39,518 nucleotides of DNA from an uncultured Clostridium sp. (lineage in GTDB: Bacteria; Bacillota; Clostridia; TANB77; CAG-508): assembly GCA_947573555.1 (NCBI GenBank), contig CANPFO010000009.1:1-39518 (forward strand), in the 5' to 3' direction. Both the position numbers and the translations under genes were made by a program. Under the pieces are notes generated by a model that was not told where the DNA came from, did no database searches, and saw nothing but the letters and a program-made list of their open reading frames with translations. Below are positions 29,633 to 39,269 of the stretch, piece by piece (within the stretch, counting starts at the first letter, position 1; each line of letters opens with the position of its first letter).

Positions 29633-32005
29633 ATGAAATTAAGTTTAAATTTTGTAAAGGAATATGTTGATTTAGATGAAAATTTAAAAGTTCAAGATAT
29701 AGCAGAATCTATGACAAAAGCAGGAAATGAATATGATTCTGCTGAAAAGTTTGTAAATGCGACAAATTTAATAATTGGAGAGATTAAAGAATGCGAGATG
29801 CACCCTGATTCAGATCATTTACATTTATGTAAAGTGGATGTTGGGAATGAAGTTTTAGATATAGTTTGTGGTGCACCAAATGCTAGAAAAGGTATAAAGG
29901 TTATTGTTGCTCAAGTTGGGGCTGAATTACCAGGTGATTTTAAGATAAAAAAAGGTAAGATAAGAGGGCAAGAGTCTAATGGTATGTTGTGTGCTTTATA
30001 TGAGATTGGAATAGATAAAAAGTTTTTGTCAGAGGCTGATAAAAATGGAATACATGAATTGCCTCAAGATGCTCCTGTGGGAGAGGATCCAATTAAATAT
30101 ATGGGATTAGATGATAGTGTTATAGATTTTGAATTAACTGCAAATAGAGGTGATTTATTAAGTGTATTAGGGATGGCTTATGAATTGGGGGCTATTTATA
30201 ATAAAGAGGTAAGTCCTGTTGGAATATCTTACAAAGAGGTTGGAGAAGATATTAATAAAGAGTTTTCTGTTGATGTAAATACAGAAAATTGTAGCTTATT
30301 TTTAGCTAAAAAAGCTATGAATGTAAAGATTAAAGAAAGCCCAGATTTTATAAAAAACAGATTGATTGCTTCAGGAATTAGACCAATTAATAATGTTGTT
30401 GATATAAGTAATTATGTAATGTTAGAATTAGGTCAACCATTACATTTCTATGATGCTGATAATTTAGGAAATAAAATAGTTGTTAGGATGGCTAATAATC
30501 AAGAAAAGTTGACAACTCTTGATAATATAGAAAGAAATTTGACTGAAAATGATATTGTTATTACAAATGGAGATAAATCAATTGGTTTAGCAGGTGTAAT
30601 GGGAGGATTAGATACAGAAGTTGAAGAGACAACTAAAAATGTAATAATAGAAGCTGCTATATTTAATTCTGTAAAAGTAAGAATGACTTCAAATAAAATT
30701 TTGAGAAGTGAAGCAAGTAATAGATTTGAAAAAGGATTAGACCCTGCAAGAACATATATGGCTATGGAAAGAGCTTGTACATTATTACAAAAGTATGCAG
30801 ATGCAGAAATTCAAACTGGTATAGTTAAATATGATGTAACAGATAATAAAGAAAAAGTTATTGAAGTAAAATATCAAGAAATAAATGATGTTTTAGGAAC
30901 AAATATATCAAAAGAAGATATTATTGGAGTATTTAGAAAGCTACATTTTAAAACAGAAGAAAAAGAAAATTTGGTAATTGTAACTGTTCCAACAAGAAGA
31001 ATAGATATATCTATAAAAGAAGATTTAATAGAAGAAGTTGGAAGAATTTATGGTGTTGATAATATACAAGGGAAACTACCAATTGTTCCTATGAAAATGG
31101 GACATATAGATAAAACTACAAGAAAAATAAGAACTAAAATGTCAAATATGGGATTAAATGAGACACTGTCATATATTTTAATAAATGATAAAGATGTGCA
31201 CAAATTTACAACAGATGAATTTGAAGAAGTTAGATTGTTAGATCCTATAACAGAAGAAAGAAATACATTAAGATATAGTATAATACCATCATTATATAAA
31301 ATTTATGAATATAACAAAGCAAGAGAAAATAAGGATGTTTGTTTATTTGAGATAGGAAAAGGCTTCTGGAAAAAAGGTGAACTATATGGAGAAAATCAAA
31401 AAATATGTGCATTGATGTCAGGTGAATATTATATAGGAATAGGACATCATAAAAATGTAGATTTTTATGATATAAAAGGCGTAGCAGAAGAATTATTAGA
31501 CTATTTGGGATATGAGAATAGATATAGTTTTGTATTACCAAAGCAAATGCCATTGGAATTCCATCCAGGTCAAGTTGCAGAGATTTCAGTAAATAATGAT
31601 ATTGTTGGAATTATAGGAAGAATACATCCTTCTATTGAAAAAGAATTGGTTTATGTAATGGAGATAAACTTAGACAAATTATTAGATAAAAGAGTTGGAA
31701 AGATGAAGTTTAAAGAAATATCAAAGTTCCCTATTATGAAGAAAGATATTGCTGTTTTAGTAAAGAAAGATATGATTTCAAAAGATGTTGAAACTTTAAT
31801 AAAAAAGAAAGCTGGAAAGCTATTAATAGATATTAAAGTGTTTGATGTTTATGAAGGGAAAAATATTGATGATAATAAGAGAAGTATTGCGTATTCATTG
31901 ACTTTTGGTACTCCAGATAGAACTTTAAATGATGATGAGATTAATGGTATTTTAGATAGTATTATTAATGAGCTAGAAAACAAGGGAATTGAAATTAGAA
32001 AGTAA
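29633..32005 (+). CDS. pheT: Phenylalanyl-tRNA synthetase beta subunit
   Basis: tRNA-binding N-domain, B5 and FDX-ACB domains; follows pheS. Confidence 0.97.
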   Translation: MKLSLNFVKEYVDLDENLKVQDIAESMTKAGNEYDSAEKFVNATNLIIGEIKECEMHPDSDHLHLCKVDVGNEVLDIVCGAPNARKGIKVIVAQVGAELPGDFKIKKGKIRGQESNGMLCALYEIGIDKKFLSEADKNGIHELPQDAPVGEDPIKYMGLDDSVIDFELTANRGDLLSVLGMAYELGAIYNKEVSPVGISYKEVGEDINKEFSVDVNTENCSLFLAKKAMNVKIKESPDFIKNRLIASGIRPINNVVDISNYVMLELGQPLHFYDADNLGNKIVVRMANNQEKLTTLDNIERNLTENDIVITNGDKSIGLAGVMGGLDTEVEETTKNVIIEAAIFNSVKVRMTSNKILRSEASNRFEKGLDPARTYMAMERACTLLQKYADAEIQTGIVKYDVTDNKEKVIEVKYQEINDVLGTNISKEDIIGVFRKLHFKTEEKENLVIVTVPTRRIDISIKEDLIEEVGRIYGVDNIQGKLPIVPMKMGHIDKTTRKIRTKMSNMGLNETLSYILINDKDVHKFTTDEFEEVRLLDPITEERNTLRYSIIPSLYKIYEYNKARENKDVCLFEIGKGFWKKGELYGENQKICALMSGEYYIGIGHHKNVDFYDIKGVAEELLDYLGYENRYSFVLPKQMPLEFHPGQVAEISVNNDIVGIIGRIHPSIEKELVYVMEINLDKLLDKRVGKMKFKEISKFPIMKKDIAVLVKKDMISKDVETLIKKKAGKLLIDIKVFDVYEGKNIDDNKRSIAYSLTFGTPDRTLNDDEINGILDSIINELENKGIEIRK

Positions 32006-32012
32006 TTATATG

Positions 32013-32053
32013 AAACTTTGAGTATTGTTTTAAATGAATATTCAAAGTTTTTT
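32013..32053 (+). terminator. pheT terminator
   Basis: AACTTTGAGTATT...AATATTCAAAGTTTTTTT. Confidence 0.75.
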
Positions 32054-32210
32054 TATAATTCAATAGTTATTATAAGCGTAATTTGTAATATATATGATTT
32101 AATAACTATATGAAATTTTGAATATACTATTTCAAATATCTTGACAAAATAATATCATATTGATATATTAAATAAGCATAATACTAAAGAAATGAGGACA
32201 AAAAATAAAA

Positions 32211-32732
32211 ATGAGTAAATTATTATATCCCAATTTATACCTAAAAAAAGTAGAAGATATAACAATAGAAAAATTAATAAAAAATAAAATTAAATTACTA
32301 ATATTAGATGTAGACAATACATTAATAGATTATTATAAAAACCTAACAGAAGAAGTAGTAAATTGGGCAAAAGAAATGAAAGGTCAAGGAATAAAATTAT
32401 ATATATTATCAAACACAAATGATAAAAGAAAAGTAAAAGAAGTAGCAGAAGTTCTAGGAATACAATATAAAAACTTTGGAATGAAGCCATTAAAAAGAGG
32501 ATTTAAATATATACAAAATCAAATGAATATAAAACCTGAAAATATAGCAGTAGTAGGAGATCAAATATTTACAGATATACTAGGTGGAAATAGGAGTAAA
32601 ATGTTTACAATACTAGTAGATCCAATAAACAAGCAAAAAGAATATTGGTATACAGCTTGGAAAAGACCAATTGAAAACAAAATAAAGAAAAAATATGAAA
32701 CTAAAGAGGAGAAAAACAAAAATGTATATTAA
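32211..32732 (+). CDS. yqeG: YqeG family HAD-IIIA phosphatase
   Basis: LLILDVDNTLIDYY, LSNTNDKRKV, VVGDQIFTDILGGNRSKMFTILVDPI. Confidence 0.92.
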   Translation: MSKLLYPNLYLKKVEDITIEKLIKNKIKLLILDVDNTLIDYYKNLTEEVVNWAKEMKGQGIKLYILSNTNDKRKVKEVAEVLGIQYKNFGMKPLKRGFKYIQNQMNIKPENIAVVGDQIFTDILGGNRSKMFTILVDPINKQKEYWYTAWKRPIENKIKKKYETKEEKNKNVY

Positions 32733-33478
32733 TGAAACACACATAATATATTATGGAATTGTAGCAATAATTGGACTTTTTGTTGGAATGTTAGTGGATT
32801 GGATGAATAAAAGACTACCTGACTATAAAAAAGTATTTTCAAAACAGATATTTACAGAATATTTTGCTGAATTTAAACCAAACTATATTTTAATGATAAT
32901 AACAGCTGTAATCTATACACTTTTAGTATATTATTATGGTGGAAAAAATACATTCATTGCAAATTTAGACCTAATAAAATTTATGATATTAACGCCAATG
33001 TTGCTATCAGCATTTGTAATAGACTATAAACTTCAGATAATACCTAATAGGCTTAATTTAACAATGCTTGAAGTAGGATTAGTAATAGCATTTTTATATG
33101 GATTATCAGATGTTGCAATAACAATAAATATGTTTTTTGGAATGATTGCAGGTGGAGGAATATTTTTACTAATTACAGTAATAGGTGGATTAATATATGG
33201 TAAAGAGGCAATGGGATTTGGTGATGTAAAATTAATGGGAGCTATGCGGATTATATTTTGGATTATCAAATATCATAGCAATAACACTAGTATCATTTTT
33301 AATAGGAGCAATATTAAGTATAGTATTAATAGCTACAAAAATGAAGAAAATGGATGAATATATACCATTTGGGCCATTTATAGTTATAGCAGCATTTATA
33401 AGTATATTTGTTCCATTTGAAATAATAAAATATACATTAATACAAGTATTTACATTGGGAATGATGTATAAAATGTAA
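32721..33478 (+). CDS. A24 prepilin peptidase family protein; requires +1 frameshift at CGG (C33247 skipped)
   Basis: MGFGDVKLMGAM (zero frame) then skip C33247 then GLYFGLSNIIAITLVSFLIGAILSIVLIATKMKKMDEYIPFGPFIVIAAFISIFVPFEIIKYTLIQVFTLGMMYKM* ending 33478. Confidence 0.93.
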
Positions 33479-33504
33479 TTATAAAAAGTTAGGAGGGGGT
33501 TATA

Positions 33505-34563
33505 ATGAATTTAAAGCTTCAATGGTTAAAAAATAAAATGCATAGCTTAAATTTACAAGGAATGATAATATCAAATCCTATAAATGTAAAATATCTTACT
33601 AATATTGATGCAGAAGGAACATTAATAATAACTCCAAAAGAAAATCTTTACATAACAGATGGAAGATATATAGAATATGTGCATAGTGTATTAACATTAT
33701 TTGATGAAATAATAGTGTATGATGTAAATGATTTATCAAAAGATGATTATGAAAATATTTTTATGTTTTGTGAAAACGTAGGATTTGAAGAATATTATAT
33801 ATCTTATGCAACATACAAAGAATATAAAATGAAGTATAAAATAAATAACTTTGTTGAAACAGAACACATAATAGAAAAACAGCGAATGATAAAAGATGAA
33901 GAAGAGCTAACTAATTTAAAAAAAGCATGTAATATAACTGATGAATGTTTTAAATATATTCAAAACTATATAAAGCCAGGAATGACAGAAAAACAAATTG
34001 CGAAAGAGATAGAAGAATATTATATATCTAGGACAGATGGATTATCATTTGATACAATAGTAGCATCAGGGGAAAATTCATCAAAACCACACGCTGTGCC
34101 AACAGATAGAAGAATACAAGAACGAGATATAATTACTATTGATATGGGTTGTAAAGTAAATGGATATTGTTCAGATATGACAAGAACAATATTTGTTGGA
34201 GAGCCAACAGAAAAAATGAAAAAAGTTTATAATTTAGTATTAAATAACCAAAAATTTGCATTAGACCAATATAAAGAGGGATGCAGTACTAGACAAATAA
34301 CAAAATTAGTTGAAAGTAATTTTAAGTTATATGGATATGATTTAATTCATAGCTTAGGACATGGGGTAGGTTTAGAAATACATGAGGCTCCATATATAAG
34401 CTATAGAAATGATATTTTCTTAAAGGATAATATGGTAGTCACTGATGAACCAGGAATTTATATTCCAGGAGAATTCGGGATAAGAATAGAAGATACAGTA
34501 CAAATTACAAAATTTGGCTGTATAAGTTTAACAAATTCTGAGAAAAATTATATTATAATATAA
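33505..34563 (+). CDS. M24 family Xaa-Pro aminopeptidase
   Basis: SKPHAVPTDRRIQERDIITIDMGCKVNGYCSDMTRTIFVG; HSLGHGVGLEIHEAPYIS; TDEPGIYIPGEFGIRIEDT. Confidence 0.96.
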   Translation: MNLKLQWLKNKMHSLNLQGMIISNPINVKYLTNIDAEGTLIITPKENLYITDGRYIEYVHSVLTLFDEIIVYDVNDLSKDDYENIFMFCENVGFEEYYISYATYKEYKMKYKINNFVETEHIIEKQRMIKDEEELTNLKKACNITDECFKYIQNYIKPGMTEKQIAKEIEEYYISRTDGLSFDTIVASGENSSKPHAVPTDRRIQERDIITIDMGCKVNGYCSDMTRTIFVGEPTEKMKKVYNLVLNNQKFALDQYKEGCSTRQITKLVESNFKLYGYDLIHSLGHGVGLEIHEAPYISYRNDIFLKDNMVVTDEPGIYIPGEFGIRIEDTVQITKFGCISLTNSEKNYIII

Positions 34564-34662
34564 TGCTTGATTTTTCCAGTAATATGTAGTAAAATTATAG
34601 AAGTTTAATAAAATTTCGTATATTTATAAATAAAGCGAAATGAAGAGAAGGGAGAAATAAAA

Positions 34663-35229
34663 ATGGCAGGAGTATACTCAGCAGGAGATTTTAGAAATGG
34701 AACAACATTTGAAATGGAAGGGAATGTATTTAGAGTAGTAGAATTTCAACATGTAAAACCAGGGAAAGGGTCTGCATTTGTAAGAACAAAATTAAAAAAT
34801 GTAATAACAGGGGCAACATTGGAAAAAACATTTAATCCATCAGATAAATTCCCAGGGGCAGAAATAGAAAAGAAAACAATGCAATACTTATATGCAGATG
34901 GAGATTTATATTATTTTATGGATAATGAAACATATGATCAAATGCCTTTAAATAAGGAAACATTAGGAGATTGTTTAAAATACTTAAAGGAAAATATGGA
35001 AGTTACAATTTTGTCATATAAAGGAAAAGTATTTGCAGTTGAACCACCAATATTTGTAGAGTTAGAAGTTACATATACAGAACCAGGATTTGCTGGAAAT
35101 ACAACAACAACATCAGGAAAACCAGCAACATTAGAAACTGGATTAGAATTACAAGTACCAATGTTTGTAAATATAGGTGATATATTAAGAATTGATACAA
35201 GAACTTGCGAATATATGGAAAGAGTGTAG
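34663..35229 (+). CDS. efp: Elongation factor P
   Basis: [19 protein letters not shown], full-length EF-P. Confidence 0.98.
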   Translation: MAGVYSAGDFRNGTTFEMEGNVFRVVEFQHVKPGKGSAFVRTKLKNVITGATLEKTFNPSDKFPGAEIEKKTMQYLYADGDLYYFMDNETYDQMPLNKETLGDCLKYLKENMEVTILSYKGKVFAVEPPIFVELEVTYTEPGFAGNTTTTSGKPATLETGLELQVPMFVNIGDILRIDTRTCEYMERV

Positions 35230-35245
35230 AAAGGAATTTTGAATT

Positions 35246-35593
35246 ATGGGTGATTTAAGTCAACAAATAGAAAAACTTTTAAAAGAGATAAAAGAAATCA
35301 AAGAGAGTCAAAATGAAATAAACAAAAAAATGGAAAAAATGCAACAAGTAATTGACCATATAGAAAGTGATATATATTCAGGAGAGGGATTTGATTTCGA
35401 GATAGTTTGTCCTTATTGTGAACAAGAATTTGTAATAGATATGGATGAGACGAAGAAAGAAGTTGAATGCCCAGAATGTAAAAATATAATTGAATTAGAT
35501 TGGTCATCAGAAGACTTGGAAGAATCAGAATGTTCAGGACATTGTCATGGATGCTTAGGATGTGGAGATTCTGATGAAGATGACGATATGTAG
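35246..35593 (+). CDS. Zinc-ribbon protein (CD1247-like)
   Basis: N-terminal coiled coil, CPYCEQEF..VECPECKN, Cys-rich acidic C-terminus; downstream of efp. Confidence 0.7.
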   Translation: MGDLSQQIEKLLKEIKEIKESQNEINKKMEKMQQVIDHIESDIYSGEGFDFEIVCPYCEQEFVIDMDETKKEVECPECKNIIELDWSSEDLEESECSGHCHGCLGCGDSDEDDDM

Positions 35594-35620
35594 AAAAGAG
35601 ATAGGGACTAGGGGACTCTC

Positions 35621-35942
35621 CTTGTAAAAGGGGCTATCCTTTATTCCTTTTTTTCTCATTATTTGCCAATAATTACTATACAAAATATATATGGTAATGA
35701 TTGATTGGAATGAAAAATATAAGTTGTTATATAAGAATTTGAGGGATGTTCACGGGAAAAAGTTATATTATATTCGATTTGAATGAATATAATATAACTT
35801 TTTAGCTTGAGTGAAAGAGGCTCGAATTCTTATATTATAACTTGTTTTTGAATGAAATGAACAAATTACCATATATATTTTGTATAGTAATTATTGGCAA
35901 ATAATGAGAAAAAAAGGAATAAAGGATAGCCCCTTTTACAAG
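35621..35942. repeat. Large 322-bp fold-back element with 78-bp perfect inverted arms and nested hairpins
   Basis: CTTGTAAAAGGGGCTATCCTTTATTCCTTTTTTTCTCATTATTTGCCAATAATTACTATACAAAATATATATGGTAAT and its exact inverse; inner AAAAAGTTATATTATATTC/GAATATAATATAACTTTTT. Confidence 0.95.
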
Positions 35943-36533
35943 AAGTAATTTAAAGGATTAACATACTTGTCATCAATTCTAAAACCGCAAATGCAAATGA
36001 CAACCGAGTGGTAGCACCGATTTGTTGGTTTTCCTAAAGAATCAGAATAAGGATTTCCAGGAACGCCATATACATATTTAGGACCAACATAGCCGAATTA
36101 TTTGACCTTCTTGAACTGAATCGCCAATATTAACAATAAAGTTAGGGGAAACATGACAATAAGAAACTTTGAAATTATCAAAGGATAAAGTAATTGTATA
36201 GCCACCAGCTCCTAAAAAAGAACGAAAAGTGATTTCACCATCAGAAATAGCTATTAGTTTAGTACCTTCTGGTGCAGGAATATCAACTCCATAATGAAAG
36301 CTAGAAGCTCCACCAGTTGGTGCTTTTCTTTTTCCGAAGGGAGAACTTATACTTTTATATCCAGGAATAGGCCAAACAAATCCATTAGGATTAAAATCAA
36401 TTATTGTATTGTCAAATGTAGTAGGAAAAATAGAATCATTTTGAATTATTGGAATAAAAAATATAGAAATAAAAATTGAAAAAATAATTATAAATAATAA
36501 AAACTTTTGAAATAAATTATGAATAAGCAACAC
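35936..36533 (-). CDS. M23 family metallopeptidase requiring four +1 frameshifts at CGG (skipped C at complement 36095, 36019, 36006, 35987)
   Basis: Zero frame: ...WPIPGYKSISSPFGKRKAPTGGASSFHYGVDIPAPEGTK...GDSVQEGQII; after each CGG +1 shift: GYVGPKYVYGVPGNPYSDSLGKPTN / GATT / GCHLHL / GFRIDDKYVNPLNYFL*; HLH motif restored. Confidence 0.95.
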
Positions 36534-36692
36534 TCCTTTGAATATAAATTATTAATAATAGACTTTATAACATGATTTTAAGATAAATGCAAGTTATAAG
36601 AATAAAAATCTTAAGAAATTATTAAAATAATACTTGTCAAAAAATAAAAACTATGTTAATATATAAAATGACTTTGAGAGAAGTAAAATTAT

Positions 36693-36767
36693 AGGGGTAT
36701 AGTGTCAATGGTAGCACATCGGTCTCCAAAACCGCCTGTGAGGGTTCGAATCCTTCTACCCCTGCCA
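36693..36767 (+). tRNA. tRNA-Trp (anticodon CCA), CCA encoded
   Basis: AGGGGTA/TACCCCT acceptor, CTCCAAA anticodon loop, GTTCGAATC T-loop. Confidence 0.95.
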
Positions 36768-36789
36768 TTTAAATTGAATAGAATTACAA

Positions 36790-37001
36790 TGAAAAAGAAA
36801 AAATGCTAAATATTTTATTTTAGAGAGCAAATTATTTGGTGAAATATTTGTAATAAAATAAGCATGGGGAGCTTTTGAGTAATAAATAAATTAAGGTGTC
36901 TAAAATTAAAAACAATTAGTTTTAGGAATTAGGGTGGAAACGCGGAATCTAAACTTTCGTCCCTAGCTACATATTATAGTGGCTAGGTATGAAAGTTTTT
37001 T
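36790..37001 (+). promoter_or_regulatory. T-box leader upstream of glycyl-tRNA synthetase
   Basis: AGGGTGGAAACGCGG T-box and AAACTTTCGTCCCTAGC...GGCTAGGTATGAAAGTTTTTT terminator; 5' boundary approximate. Confidence 0.85.
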
Positions 37002-37020
37002 GAAATAGGGAGGAATTTTT

Positions 37021-38403
37021 ATGTTAAAATCAATGGAAACATTAGTTGCATTATGCAAAAACAGAGGATTTATATATCCAGGTTCAGAAATTTATGGAGG
37101 ATTAGCAAATACATGGGATTATGGACCATTAGGAAGTGAATTAAAGAACAATGTGAAGGCAGCTTGGAGAAAGAAATTTGTACAAGAACAACCTAATATA
37201 GTAGGATTAGATGCTGCAATATTAATGAATCCAGAAACATGGGTAGCATCAGGACATATAGGAGGATTTTCTGATCCATTAATAGATTGTAAAGAGTGTA
37301 AAACGAGACATAGAGCAGATAAATTAATTGAAGAATGGGCACATGAAAATGGAAAAGATATGGTTGCAGATGGAATGTCTGATAAAGAGTTAATAGATTT
37401 TATAACAGAAAATAAAATACCATGTCCGACTTGTGGAAAAACAAATTTTACTGACATAAGAAAATTTAATTTAATGTTTAAAACATTCCAAGGAGTAACA
37501 GAAGATACAACAGCAACAGTATACTTAAGACCAGAGACAGCACAAGGAATATTTGTAGATTTTAAAAATGTTTTGCGTACATCAAGAAAAAAAATGCCAA
37601 TGGGTATTGCTCAAATTGGTAAAGCATTTAGAAATGAAATAACACCAGGAAACTTTACATTTAGAACTAGAGAATTTGAGCAAATGGAACTTGAATTTTT
37701 CTGTAAGCCAGGAACAGATTTAGATTGGTATAAATATTGGAAAGATTATTGTGAAAAATGGTTATTGAATTTAGGAATAAAAAAAGAAAATATACGTTTA
37801 AGAGAGCATTCTGCAGATGAACTTGTATTTTATAGCAAAGCTACAACAGATATTGAATTTGCATTTCCATTTGGATGGGGAGAATTATGGGGAATTGCAG
37901 ATAGAACAGATTATGATTTAACACAACATATGAACCATTCAAAACAAGATTTATCATATCAAGATCAAGAAACAAACGAAAAATATGTACCATATGTTAT
38001 AGAACCATCATTAGGTGCAGATAGAGTTGTTTTAGCATTTTTATGTAATGCTTATGATGAAGAGGAAATTGCGGAAGGTGATACAAGGGTTGTATTACAT
38101 TTACATCCAGCTTTAGCTCCATATAAAGTAGCTGTTTTACCACTATCTAAAAAATTATCAGAAAAAGCACAAGAGGTATATTCAAAATTATCTAAGAAAT
38201 TTATGTGTGATTATGATGAAGCAGGTAGTATAGGAAAGCGTTATAGAAGAGAAGACGAAATAGGGACACCATATTGTGTAACTATTGATTTTGATACTCT
38301 TTCTGACGAAACAGTTACTGTAAGAGATAGAGATACTATGGAGCAAGTTAGAATAAAAATAGATGAACTAGAAAAATGGATAGAAAAAAAATTAGAATTT
38401 TAG
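37021..38403 (+). CDS. glyQS: Glycyl-tRNA synthetase (homodimeric type)
   Basis: [67 protein letters not shown]. Confidence 0.97.
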   Translation: MLKSMETLVALCKNRGFIYPGSEIYGGLANTWDYGPLGSELKNNVKAAWRKKFVQEQPNIVGLDAAILMNPETWVASGHIGGFSDPLIDCKECKTRHRADKLIEEWAHENGKDMVADGMSDKELIDFITENKIPCPTCGKTNFTDIRKFNLMFKTFQGVTEDTTATVYLRPETAQGIFVDFKNVLRTSRKKMPMGIAQIGKAFRNEITPGNFTFRTREFEQMELEFFCKPGTDLDWYKYWKDYCEKWLLNLGIKKENIRLREHSADELVFYSKATTDIEFAFPFGWGELWGIADRTDYDLTQHMNHSKQDLSYQDQETNEKYVPYVIEPSLGADRVVLAFLCNAYDEEEIAEGDTRVVLHLHPALAPYKVAVLPLSKKLSEKAQEVYSKLSKKFMCDYDEAGSIGKRYRREDEIGTPYCVTIDFDTLSDETVTVRDRDTMEQVRIKIDELEKWIEKKLEF

Positions 38404-38475
38404 TAGACAAATTTACATAAATGTGTTATACTAATTTAGTACCCGAAAATAGGTTGACAGAAGGAGGATTTCATT

Positions 38476-38736
38476 ATGATGAATGGCTGCAAAGAACCCC
38501 CTGTAATAGATGGGTTCGAAATGAAGGCGGTTGGAGGACAGATTAAAATCACGTATATGTCCGAAGGCTGGATTGTTGAAACTTGCGATCATGATGACTG
38601 CGAAGGTGCTAGCGGTAGGGTTGAGGAAGTGTTGAGGGAAGATATATCGTATAACTTCAACCTTAATCCGAATGACCGGACAAAAGCATTATCTTTGCAT
38701 GAGATTCAGGAACACGTAGGTGCACAGCTTATGTAA
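38476..38736 (+). CDS. Small uncharacterised protein (86 aa), compositionally atypical
   Basis: ORF with AGGAGG RBS; visibly higher GC than neighbours; contains an in-frame CGG. Confidence 0.6.
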   Translation: MMNGCKEPPVIDGFEMKAVGGQIKITYMSEGWIVETCDHDDCEGASGRVEEVLREDISYNFNLNPNDRTKALSLHEIQEHVGAQLM

Positions 38737-38758
38737 TCAAAAAATTAATGAAATTTAG

Positions 38759-38785
38759 AGACCAGCAGTAAATTACTGCTGGTCT
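38759..38785. terminator. Bidirectional terminator
   Basis: AGACCAGCAGTAAATTACTGCTGGTCT between convergent genes. Confidence 0.8.
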
Positions 38786-38963
38786 AAGTTTTTTCGTATA
38801 AATCAATTATATTGATGTCTTTTTCTTCAAAATTGTCGACAAATCCTATTTTGGCAATAGAATTATTTTCATCTATTCCTTGAATCCAAACAGGTCTATC
38901 TGCATAAAATACATCACATTTTTCTTCATTTTCTAAAATGTTGTGAACTCTTTTTAAATCCAT
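38784..38963 (-). CDS. sspH: H-type small acid-soluble spore protein (59 aa, absent from ORF track)
   Basis: MDLKRVHNILENEEKCDVFYADRPVWIQGIDENNSIAKIGFVDNFEEKDINIIDLYEKT*; PVWI...D...A.V pattern of SspH. Confidence 0.85.
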   Translation of the reverse strand: MDLKRVHNILENEEKCDVFYADRPVWIQGIDENNSIAKIGFVDNFEEKDINIIDLYEKT

Positions 38964-39269
38964 AAAATCAACTCCTAAAAATATATTTAATTAAATTATA
39001 TCCATGTTAAATAAAATTATAACTAATTTTCAAAGACTGACTAATCAACTAAAGATACAAGTATTTTTTATGTAAGTGGTTGCCATAAAGTAGAAATATA
39101 CTAAAACTCTACGCTCTGTAAGTTAGACTTATTATATTGTTTTAGTTTGGTAGTTAACACAAAAAGTAAAGCGATAATGTAAACTGAAAGTGGAAAAAAG
39201 CGGAAAAAAGTGGAAAAAAGTCGTATTGTAATAGAAAAGAGTATATGATATAAAAAATACAGATTACTA

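Noticed and set aside
21220-36095. Treating the CGG frame breaks as random sequencing/assembly indels or pseudogenes
   Set aside because: All seven have the same form (extra C before GGN), are not in homopolymers, restore glycines and leave the rest of each gene intact. Cannot be finally excluded without reads.
36095-36095. Classic P-site slippery-sequence frameshifting as the explanation
   Set aside because: The codons before the seven sites (ACT, AAT, ATG, ATT, AAT, ACT, TTG) share no slippery motif and mostly cannot re-pair at +1; a common A-site CGG explains all.
36294-36479. 61-aa plus-strand ORF opposite the M23 gene
   Set aside because: Antisense to a recognised M23 domain; spurious.
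39184-39225. GTGGAAAAAAGCGGAAAAAAGTGGAAAAAAGTC short tandem repeat as a regulatory array
   Set aside because: Only about three degenerate 10-bp units in noncoding DNA; no evidence beyond low complexity.
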